In this document: positions 30,401-42,400 of the stretch, in pieces
Layout of the letters: each line of letters begins with the position of its first letter
Position numbering within the stretch: the stretch's first letter is position 1
DNA from: Stercorarius parasiticus
Taxonomy: Eukaryota; Chordata; Aves; Charadriiformes; Stercorariidae
Length of the DNA stretch: 64,000 nt
NCBI GenBank assembly: GCA_013396915.1
Contig: VWZL01002212.1
Coordinates: 675,182 to 739,181, forward strand
Reading direction: 5' to 3'
Translations under genes and position numbers: made by a program
The notes under the pieces: model-generated
What the model was told of the DNA's origin: nothing
What the model saw: the letters and a program-made list of their open reading frames with translations, nothing else
The model's database searches: none

Positions 30401-33400
30401 CCTGCCCACATGCCCATTACTTCATATGGCCTTTTCCAATGCTTTTGGTAGGCCTGAAACAGCAGTCCTTCCTCATGTGCGGCCCCCACTGAAGTGTGCA
30501 GATTTCAGGCCCCCGTTCTGGTGCCGTTCTGGCCACCTGCCCGCAGCCACCCTTGGCTGGAGGCTTTCCCTGCCCCATCCATATGTCCTCTCCTTGCAGT
30601 CCACTTACCAGGCTTCCAGGTGCTGCCCTCTGATGCCTACTGATATTGCCAGGAGTTTCAGTAGAGGTGTCCTGCCTACCCACGAGTTGATAGCTTTGCC
30701 ATATTCTGGCTGCCTGAAGTTGCCCTGTACACCTGCTCTAAATGTATTCTCCAAATGGATTGGGCTGCTCCATTTCATGCCGCAATTTATTTTGAATGTT
30801 TCCAGGAGAAATATGTTAAAATAATCACCATAAAAGAGATACTTGCTCCCTACCCAGGTCTGAAATCCTAACGGTGGAAAAATCCAGCTTCTTTGCACTA
30901 AAAGCAATATTGCACTCAATTAAAAAAGGGCATCTGGATGTTTCTGAATATCAGTGTTACAGGAAAACATCCATGTTTTTTAAGTTCAAATGATTCCACT
31001 GAGACTTTTAAGGTGCCAGACAAGAAAACTGGGAATATAATTGGGAAAATATACAATCCTAAATTAAATAAACTTCACCTACTTAGTACGGTGAGGATAA
31101 ACATATGCAACATTCAGTACTTCTAACTTTATTCTCAAATTGCCTTGCTTTATAGCATGCTACCAGCCATAACACTCAATAAAACCAAGCAGTGCAAGTT
31201 ACAAATGCATTAATCACCAATAGCACGTAGCAGGAAATCAAATGAAATAAAAATGAATGACAGCGATAATTCACCCCCAACATGCATTCTAGCTCCTAAT
31301 GTTAATGCAACATCATGTGGCGCAAATATAAATCTGTATGGTGGGTGTTTTTTTGAAGACTGAAGGAGGCGTACATGATGCAAGTGGCAGAATGACGTGC
31401 AAACACAAAAAATATTGCTCTGTACACCAATAAATTATATGACAGCAAACCAACCGTGCAAACACTAATTATACTTTCCTTTTTACTAATTGTCTGTGGT
31501 CTCTTTTAAGTCCTTTACTACTTGTGCTACAATTTTAAGAGTTTTTGTTGGTGTTAAAAATAACCAACACACCCTCCCTGCTTTCAACTCAAGACCTTTT
31601 CTGTTTGTCTCATTCAGCCTGTGCTCTGGTGGAAGGTTATTATAATCTTGGCATTCATCTGTTGCATTTCTTTCAGAGAATCCACATAAGCAAAATCTGT
31701 TGGCAGGAATATTGTTGGTTTAGTATTCAGTAACTTCTAATATACAAGGAACATGATGCTAAAATTAAGACCCTCTGTATACTGTATTTTCCAATTATTC
31801 CATTCTAATAGCACCAGACAATGATAACATAAATCGTAGCAACAATTAGCAGTGTATTCTTTGCTTGAATAGACTATAAGACATCCAGATCTATGGAAAA
31901 AAAGAGGAAATTTAGGAAGACAGCATGAAACAATGTAGTAAGAACCTTTACTTTGGCACCTCAGAGGTTATATTCTTGCACTCATGCATCAAAAATCATT
32001 GCTAGCCCGAGCGAAACTGTGATAAAACCACCACTCCTTCCCCTGCTCTCCTTTTCACTTACCTTCTGAGGGCTGAGGGGTCCCACAAGGGGTGGGAGGG
32101 GTCTTCAGCTCTTCCTGGGACTCTATGGATGCTGGGCTGATGCACTTGGGTACAGGCGAGGATGGGGCTGAAGGAGATCTCAGGTTCAAGGACAGCTCAC
32201 TTCTGCCTCGGCTTACGCTCCGACTCTTCAGCTCCTTCTCATACTCCTCTGCTGCCAACCTCTCCAAGTATTTGTATCTGAAAGTTAAATTCCAGAGGGT
32301 TTCCGTAAAGAAAAAGAAGTCTGTGGCTGATGCTTGTTTATGGATGAAACACCTGCAGAGAATGAGCTGACTTCCTGACACAAGGGGTACAGCACTAAAC
32401 TGCCTGCCTGCTCAATCTGCCAAAAAACGCACGCTAAAGCAAAGACTATTGCCCTGAAAAAATGTTAAATTGCTCATGACAAAACAAAAGCAAAAACCAG
32501 CAGAGTTGAAGAGTCCTTAGATATAGTATTGTGTCTGCATAGTCTTTCTCCTTTTGGAAGCATTTGTCTGTCCTCCTTTTCACCCTCCTCCTTCACCTCC
32601 TCCTCCTCCCAGCCCCCCCTCTACCAAAACTAAAACGGGAGGCGAAGAAAAACCAAAAGAAAAAAAACCCAACCTCCAAAACCAGAGCCCCTTAATACTG
32701 ATGCAAATAGCCAAAGTCTGAGACTTGCTGCAAGGAGAGGAAAACGGTTCAGTGCAGCAGACAAAAACAGATCTCCCTGAAAATAATACCAATAATAAAT
32801 GTTTGGATTGACTATCTAAAGTCCCTGAACCTGCTTCTATTTGCTCTGAGAGCAATGCACTGGAATTCACTTTGTTCTCTCCAGACTCTACAATGGAAAG
32901 TTTTCTTTTTTTTATTCTAAAAAATTTCTCTGCCGGACTCAGACATCCAATAGCTTGGACCTGACGTCACATGTAGTTTATTCATCAAAGTCACTTTAAA
33001 AGAACAAAGATACATCTGTTTTGCATTTTAGGCAGGCAGAACTCACTAACTGTTTATTAAGACCAGCTACCAATCATATTCTTCATAGTGTGCTTTATAC
33101 ATTTCGACCAAAATAACTTTGAAATATGTGCCTCTTCCAGATGTCTGCTAATTTTATCCACCATTATTTGCTAAGGAATAAATTCATGAATGCAGCTGGA
33201 TCGGGCTTTCGACTGTTTGTCTTACCCACAAGTGAACTGTTAAACAGGTTAATCAAGACTACTGCTTATGTCCCCAAAACACTGTGGTCATCCTCCTATA
33301 ACTCACTGTTGTAAACACTTCGTAACAGGGAACACCTCTCCTCCCCCCTTCTGCCTCACTGACAGCCCCAATTAGCGTACAAGGGTGCATTAAAAGCAGG

Positions 33401-36400
33401 CAGGGTAAAGAAGTCAGCCACATGTGGTAACAAACATGCTTAGTACATATGGTAGCCACACACGCATGCACATTTGCAAACATACAGATAGAGCATAGAA
33501 ACGTGTCTTTGAAGAGCAGTCCTTGTGTTTTCAGAGGCAATTTGCCTTATTGCAAACAGCAATATTGAAGAACAAACTCTTATTTTTTTATTCCTCCAGA
33601 GGTATGCACGGGCTTTGAACAAATTCTGCAAGAAAAAGAACCCCTACAGACTCTGGATGAAAATATAACAAGCCACATACTTGTATGGTTATAAAATAGG
33701 AACTGTTTACAGTTCTAACATGAAGCCAATTCTTGAGAATGATTTTTTGCCTTTTCAATAGAGGAGAAAGCCTTTCGCTGGCATTAGCATAATGTTTTGT
33801 TACAGTTCATGAAGCCAGCCTTTCTTTTAACGTTGGTCACTTAATGTATTGCGCCTTCCGCCTCCTCGCAAGTGGAGTAGATGGGACTTCAGACTCATAA
33901 AGAGCCATTCAGATGGACCACTTAGCCCAAACAGGTACAGCCCAGCTGGCTGCTGCCGAGGAGGGTTTTGCAGTTTGGCAACAGACTACAACAAAGATCT
34001 GGATGGATCCTTCTATAACAGGGGGAGCTACAATGTTTTATTGCCCTCAGCTCTTTTTCAGCGGCTTTTAACGTTTCAGCTTCTGTAGCTGTGTGCTGCA
34101 GGGCCAACCAGCAAAGCAGGGGACTATCACCAAGATCTGCCTTCTCAAAGTGTACCTGTTCACTGTACTGAAAGAAAAAAGGGAAACAGAACAGCAACTC
34201 TCACGGTACGACATCAGCATAACTAGTTATCAAATGGGAAGCCTAATAAGCAGACATAGCAATCTAACTGAGAAATAAAAATCATTCAAGAATCAGTTAT
34301 TAACACTTCACACTTGATAAATGAATTTTATTCAGGTTATTTTTTGTTTCTACCCAATGTCTTAACAGTGAATGAATGCCAGCCTCAAATACAAAAGGTC
34401 TCATGAAGACCAAAATCTGAAGGAGCTGAAGGGATGAGCTACCATCCCTCTGCTGCAATTAGTTCCTCCACTACAGGACTGACACATGGCCTCAGTATGT
34501 ATTACCATATTCCTTTAAATCATGGAAACCTGCAGCCGTCATTATGTCTATGCCGACTCTTCTCTACAGACAAAGAGGCAAAACATTGCAGGCTATCCAT
34601 TTGGTATGCCTCATTCCACATATCATCTTCAACTAGATAAAAAAATTACTGGGAATTCTCTAGCTCTCTGAGCAATGACCTGAAGGCAACTTAAAATGTT
34701 TACGTACCAGCAAAGAGCAGGTGGAGAGCACTTGAGCTGCAAATCACACTAGAGAGGCCTTGGGAGCTCACCTTTGTTGGCTTATTTTTGAACTAGCACT
34801 GGAAAATATTCAACCAAGCAAAGGAAAAAAAGGCCTCAAATAACCAAACAGCAGGAACACGTAAAATGAATGGTGCTGGTTACACTCAGACCCCTTGAAA
34901 CTGCAGGAATATTTCTCCTTTACACTGAGGCCACCCCAGAGCCATTGGAAAAGTGGGTGCCTGTTTTCTGGAGCTCAACGGTGACACGATAGTACACAGA
35001 ACGCTTCAAAGATTTGACACAATTTAAACAAACCAGTGTTTTTAACAGAGCCTTTCGTACGTGCTCAGCATTATCACCTCCTACTTTTCCAAACTGATAC
35101 GGAGGAAATGTAGAATCCAGATTTTAACTAGGATTTTAGTACCTTGGATATAGTATTTTCTTATACTTCTTGCATTCTGTTAAAACAAGTCAACATTCAA
35201 CTTCCTATAGGAAATGAAATTTAATTTATATAAAGGTGTTTTTTTTTAAAAAAAAAAAGTTACAGAAGGCCAACATAACAGACTACTGATGCGAGACTTC
35301 GCTTGCAGAAGTGTTCCCCAATATTTATGTGCTGTCAAAGCAAACATGTGTCTTTCCTCTTTATGAGGGAGAACTGATAGTTTAACATTTCAATTCAAAA
35401 GAGCCCTAAGGATAAAGACACATTCCTAACGACCAGTGAAATGGTCTCAGATTGCACAGCAGTGATGCCCTGCTGAACACTTCCCCAAAAATACTCCAGA
35501 TTACTTGGCATGTTCCCTTACAACTTGAAAGTGCTGGAGAGCTCGCTTCTCATTTGTTTCAGATCTTGCTGATGAGCACGCTTGCTGTAAAAGCTTTCAC
35601 TCCGCTAATATCAGTGTATGATGCTTATGTGTTTAGACGCGTTCCATTTCAGAAAATGCTTTATACTATTTGTAATTGTTTTGGCTGGAAGGACAAAGGA
35701 AAGCCCCTCCACTTTTTCTTACTCTTAGAGATGTCAAAATCATTTTTTAATATTAGCTATTTCAGCCACAACAGATCAGACTTCAGTCTGCAGGAGCAAA
35801 CTGCCTTCTGTACGATGATTTTGTGAAGAAAAAAAAAAAAAAAGAACAAAACAAACCCAAAGCCGAAACGTAGCAACACAATGATTTCTGAGATGGCTGC
35901 TCTCATACTTTGATAATGTAATTCCAATTCTTGACAATCCAAAAGAGAATAACCTCTGGAGGATCATAAAAGCAGAACCGAAGCAATCTGGATGATTTTT
36001 CATCTACTAGTTGTTCAGTAACATGCATACTTTCCAGGTAAAAACAAGATCTCCCTCCAGGGTGTAGTTACCAGTGGAGGTAGAGATGAAGCTACTGAAA
36101 GGCAAAGGTCTTTAATCAAGTATTCCTTGAAAAATGTGCTTTCATAAGCACATAGCTCTCAGCCTAGCCCAGAGTTTCTAAACTACTTAATTGAATTTAA
36201 AAAAGGAAAAAAAAACCCCCAAACCTCAGTCCCTTTAAATACGCTATTTAAATAAAACTAAAACAATGCTGCAATGATAAATACTGCTAAGCTTTGTAAT
36301 TTACTTGCTGATGTTTAGAGAGATCAGCAAAGAAAACTTGGCCCTGAAAGATAAAAGTATGCTGGGAGTGGGTCAGAACCATTTCCATCAGCCTGCGACT

Positions 36401-39400
36401 GCAGTTTTGCAATACTTGTGACCCCAATTTCCTTTATCCTCAGTTGCCTTTTCTGACCCTCCAGAAAGCTTGGGACCCACTGGGTGAGAAAGACAGGCTT
36501 ATTCAATTTGTAACTGTACTAAATTTGGGCAAACTTCTGAGGCAAAAGGCGTAAGCTTATTTCCCACACAAATAGATAAAAGATAGATCATCAATCATTC
36601 TTATGCATTCCAGTCCCACTGCTCTTCATTTATTGCTGTGCTTACAGCTGGACTTCATTCTCCTCTTTAATAAAACAATCGCTTTCTTACAGAAGTCTTT
36701 TGGAATAAAAGTATTCTGTGCATGCAGAGTTAAAAATGTAAATACATGACAGCTCCACAGTAAAGACTATAGGAAATGCAAACAACTGAAGGGAAGGACG
36801 GATGCAACATATACAAACCTCTCTTCTCTTGCTTGTCTTAGTTCTTCTCTTTTGTCTAAATAATCACGGCTAAAAAGAAAATTGTAGTAAATTGCAGAGG
36901 AAACCAGAAGAATAAGGTAAGTAATGGAAATATAAGCACAGTAGGAGAAACCAAGAACAGTACAAACAAGCGGATCAGAGACAATGAAGGCGGTTGTCAT
37001 CAAAAATTATCAGTTTGTTTTTGTAAAGAAGGCTGAAAAGTATGTGTGTACACTTATTCATGCATACACCACATGTATGTGTACACCAAATAGGTAGTTT
37101 GGAAGGTCATTGCAAGTGATTATAAAAAAATCCCCAAAAAGTTAAGAACTTGAAGCACGTTTTGAAACCTGGTATCTGAAACTAGACACAATGAACTGGA
37201 CTCATCCATAAGGGACAGGCACATTAGTGGCTATTAAACCATTCCTCATTTGCTCTATCTAGAAAGCCCCGAAGCAGTGATTGTGGCACCTGTCAGGCTA
37301 GACCAAGGCAGGGAGCATACCACATTGTCCCTCTTTCTGATATACCTTTCCTCAGGATGTTTTAGTTGCCATGTTGGAAATGGGACAGTGGACTAGCATT
37401 ACCGAGTAGGACAATTCTTTGTTCTTACGAGGTGCTTGCAGGATCATCGGCCAGGTAACAACATTTTGCCTCTTTATTTTTCACCCTGAGTTTTAGATAC
37501 AAACCTCCCTCTATCTCAGCTGTCCCTCCCTCAGCTCCTCAAGTGACTCATGTACTTAGCTTTTGCCAAGTCAACTTTGCTGGATGCCTGGGCACTGTGA
37601 TTTCAGGCAGGCCTGTCACATCCACGCGTGTGGATGTAAAATTTTAACCCGGAACACAGCAGAACGCAGTGAATGTCCAGCCTGCTTCAATATCAACAGC
37701 AGGATAGCTCCTTATAATATATTTTTAATATTTTGTTGAATCTGGTGGAAAAAATTTATGAGACTTATCTCATCTGTTCGATTCTTCTACAGTGTAACCT
37801 GTGAATACCAGAAAGATTTTCAGAACTACTCCATTTATGAATAAAACACTTTTTCTCTTTATATTGTGTCATCAAATGAATTAATTATCATCTACTCTAC
37901 TAATAGCTATCAAACATCTGCTATCAAGTGCTCTTCAAAAGTCCATTAACATGGAACACACTTTACTGTTTGAGGCTACCTCCATATCCTTTGAATCCCT
38001 GAACTGGGTATACTTTTATCATATTTTCAGAGTATTTTTTGGAATTACAATAGCTATGGGAATGACTCCAGGGGAAAAAAATCTAGGAATTTTTCAACAG
38101 GCAAATTTTAACATTACTCTTTCCCTTCTGACAACTTTCACCCTTCCCTACAGCTGAGGAATAACCCTTGTATATTGTTCTATATTGCAATGAGCACAAT
38201 AGTCCTTCCACTGAGAAAAATATTCATTATGTAAAGCATTCCTTCTGCTAGCAATAGCTTATGAAACTTTTTAACACCTCTCCTAAAACCAAGCTCTTTC
38301 ACAACTGGTGATGCCCTCCTTTAAATTATCCTCAATTTGTCAATAATGGTGCCAGAACCTAGTGCAATGTTCTCGAGGCAGAGTTGGAAAGAATGAGATA
38401 ACAAATGAGTCATGATGGTAAATCCAGTACTGCTCACGAGTTTAAAGGCTGTGAATTACAAGTGCTATTTTTAATCAAAAATACATCTTCAGAGACTGGG
38501 TTTCTAGCCAGACTGATGATACGATAATGTAATCCCAAGAACTCTTACGAAACTCTCCATGACTGTTTGCTGTGGCTTTGTCCTCCTCCTGCCAGACTGT
38601 TTAATCAACTGTGGGATGCTGTCTGTCTGCAAAGTTTGGTGGCTTTGGAGACCCTCTACTCAAACATAAGTTATAACTTTTGCGTGACCAGGGAACTCAA
38701 ATCTAGAAGATGAAAACACTGGGCATTGAAAAATGGTCGTCTTAAGCATGCAACACAATCATGACGTTTAGTTCACCAGTTTCTAACTCTGGAGTGATGG
38801 GATGAAGAAGTATATTTAAAAAAAATTTGTTTTTCTGACTTTAAGGAAGCTCTTTTAGTGACAGAATGACTACTATAGCCAACCTCTAGTGAAATGTGCA
38901 GATCTATTATTGAAACAGGTCAAGCTGCCAAATGTCCTGGTGGCTTTTTTGGTCTGGGAGTTTCCATTCTGAAAGATCATGTTGGCTGTTCATGGCAGCC
39001 TGATGATACCACTTAGAGGGAGAGTTTTTGGAATAGGCTTGAAGACTGAGACCTGATTGTTTCTGTTTCAGGAGAACTTGGGCAGCTGTTGGCTGCCAAA
39101 GATCCTATTATGGTGCTCTTCCACCTTCCCTCCGCCTCTCATTTTCTTCTAAACTAGCTATCTTCTGGAGCCAGGAGAATATCTCCTTCAACCAACCAGC
39201 CAACCAACCACTACTAAGTGACTCCTCTTCCCAAACTCACTATGACACAGACCACTTCCACTTCTTACTAAAGAGATGATTACAGTGAAAACAATCCTGC
39301 ATACTAATAAACAAGCTCACATGAATCCCAGGGCCATCTTTTCCATAAATATCAACTCTAAGACTATGAAACATTTATCCTACCATTCTTTATGTTACAA

Positions 39401-42400
39401 CATTATGTCTTCTGTCTACTAAAAATATGTTTACTTTTCACTCCTGTTTATGAGGACACAAATTGGTTTCTCAGCATACACTCTTCACACAGTAGGCAAA
39501 CCACTTCAGGTACAGGCATCTTATCTATTCTAAGCCCACTGCAGTCTCCTCTAATACCTGTGCTGGGATTTCCAGGCATAGTTTTAACAGGGGGAGAGGA
39601 CTCGCCTCTTACTGTTCTCAGCCAGCACACCCTGGGATCCCACAGTACACCACATGGTCTCAGATATGAAAATGGAGAGTCCTATATTCAGCTGGGGTCT
39701 TTGTCCGGCAATGGTTTGAGCAATAGTTTTGATAATTATTTTCTGTCAGCTGCTGCTTCCGGGAGGAAGAAACACATGTTCAGCAAAGCAGGAAAAAGTG
39801 GAGTTTAAAAACACTACCATACATCCTGAGATCTCAAAACACTTTTACTTTGCAGAACATAAAAGCAAAAAGATGTCTCAGTGCTATCCCTTCCTCCCTT
39901 CTTGATATCTTCCTCCCACTGTTTCATCTTCAAACCCTGTTCCTCACTAGAGATTATACTTTGAGAAGAAGTATATTAGCTAATAAAACCTGGCCTCTGC
40001 AGGTATCCAGTCAGTATAATTGGAAAATACATAGCTGTCTTTAAAAAACCTGTTGGTCTATTAAATGCCAAAATTCATCACGATGTGTTTAATAGATCAG
40101 TTCTTAAGATACTTAGATCAAAAAAGGTATCTAGAGAGACACGAAAACTATTCATCAATTCAGTTATTTTGCAACTGAACGTCTCAATGATTTACAGACA
40201 CATCACACATTAAAGGAACAGACTGAGAGCAAATTTGGTTCCTACTTGAATTTGTTTCTTTCTTCACGTTCTATCCTTTGCAACCTTTCTTCTCTTTCCT
40301 GACGTCGTCTTTCTCTTTCTGCTGCCAAGGACTCCTGGTGCTGCCGAAAAGATGATGTAAGGAGACCACCCAAAGCTGGCCTGCAGAGAAGGAAGATCAG
40401 ATTTCTCAGTGTCACTTTTATTGATTATACTGGCAAAAAATGAGTAGCAATAATTCAATAAGTAACATAATCCCAACCAAAAGAATGACATGGCAATATT
40501 TACGTACGGATGCTTCAAAGTACTGGCTAAGTATCTTCTTGCTAAATTGATTTTAGATACTGTGATGAGCTTAAGAACAACAGATAGAGTAGGTTTCTTA
40601 AATTGCCAAATTTCTGAAGCACAAATAAAGTACGTGTAAGAATTCTTCAGTCTACTTCAACTGCAATATTGTCTAAATATTTTTTTTACTGCATAATCCT
40701 ATTAACTGAAAAGCTGAATCCTGTACTGGATTTTTGAAATTTTAAAGGAAATTAAAAAAAAAGAATATTTTTTCAGCGTTTTCCAAACATGTTACGCAAT
40801 AAAGTTAAAAACAGATGTGTCACAAACACCTGAGAATCCTATATACAGAAAAACAAAAGTAAAAGAACATGTCAGACCTGCCCTTCAGAACTGGAATGCT
40901 CTCCTAAGTACGGGCATATTTTTCCTTTATACATTAACAAATTCGTGATTTCCTCACTGATGTGCTGCAAGAGCAAAATGAATCACATATAGGAGCACAT
41001 GAGTGTGTTCAGGGACAGCACAGCTAGTTACAGTAATCATTAAGTGACATCAAAGTTGTTATAAAAAATCAGAGGAAATGGGGATGGAGGAGAACAGATT
41101 ACCCATCTTCCCCTCCTAGCTCAGGGCAGGATTTAGTTTTCTCAAACCATTCTTGAAAACTGTTTGTTTGACCTGCCTTAAAAACCCTTAGTGATGGACC
41201 TACCACATCCATCTAGTGCTTAACTACCCCTGCCAGCAAGAAAGACTTCTCTGCTGTGTAGCCTAATTTTTTTTTTTTTTACCATTTAGACCCGTTTGTT
41301 CTTGTTCCGTCCACAGTGAACAAAAAAGAACAGTTTACTACCATGTGCTTTATGGCTAAGCAAGAATTAGTCTCAAAGGGGACTTTCTCTGCAGTCCTCT
41401 GACCATAACTGTGAATGTAAATGTAAACGATTTTTTCTTTGACATGAAACAGCTTCAAGTAGCAAATACACTTTAAAAAAAGCTAGATTTATACTAACTT
41501 ATAGTTTGGTCTTCACAGAGGTTTGTTTTTGTCTTTCTTTTTTTTTTTTAATGCAAGTACTATTTTGGCTAGGAGAGTGGCTCCACTCACACATCTTTCC
41601 CTCAACATGGTGGTATTGGTACCACCAACCTCTCACATGTACTCACAGAGTAAACAGGTCTTTCTTTCTGTCTCTTAGACAGGAAAAATCTGTATTGTAC
41701 AGGGTATCTTTATACAGATGTAAATGTATCCACACTGATTGAATTAGACTGATAAAATCAAAAAAGACATAACTCATGTAGAGCAGTTTCTGTGCATTGT
41801 TGTAACATGAGTTTTGCAGTGAAAGGATTAATGAGAGAAATAGATACTGCCTTTTCTGAAAAGAAACTAAACCCTGTCTAAAGGAAGGTTCCCACTCCAG
41901 CAATGCAAACCTGAATAAATTTTCGTTATTTTTAAGAACTCAGACCCTTTCCCTTACGTATTTGCATGCCTATGGCTGCACAACATAGACTTTTAGTGTA
42001 ACAGCACCAGTTCATCAGTGAAAATTGGTGCAGAAGAAGACAAAAACATGAATGCAAACCTATCGTCCCCGAGTGTCTATGTCTGTGTGAGCAGGAATGC
42101 CACAAAACATAGACATTTCAGCCCCACTGGCAGCAGGGAAGTATGAATATAATTTCAATAATTTCAATAAATTGAATTTCAGTATGTCAGATCCCACCCG
42201 CATAAACATTACATAAGATGGTATAAAACTTGATATTCTGTAAGCCTCCCTGCTGGCTCTCCTCCAGAGCTACAGTATCAATGCTGGATCACACTCAAAA
42301 CCATAAAAATCTCTAATATGCCTCAGCACTAAGAAAAGGGGAAAAAAAAATACCCAAACCCTGACAGTCAAGTACATGTGGTGAATTTTCCCTTGAACAT

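Noticed and set aside
39392..39808. 138-codon plus-strand frame
   Set aside because: Intronic, no family resemblance, and of a length expected by chance somewhere in 64 kb read in six frames.
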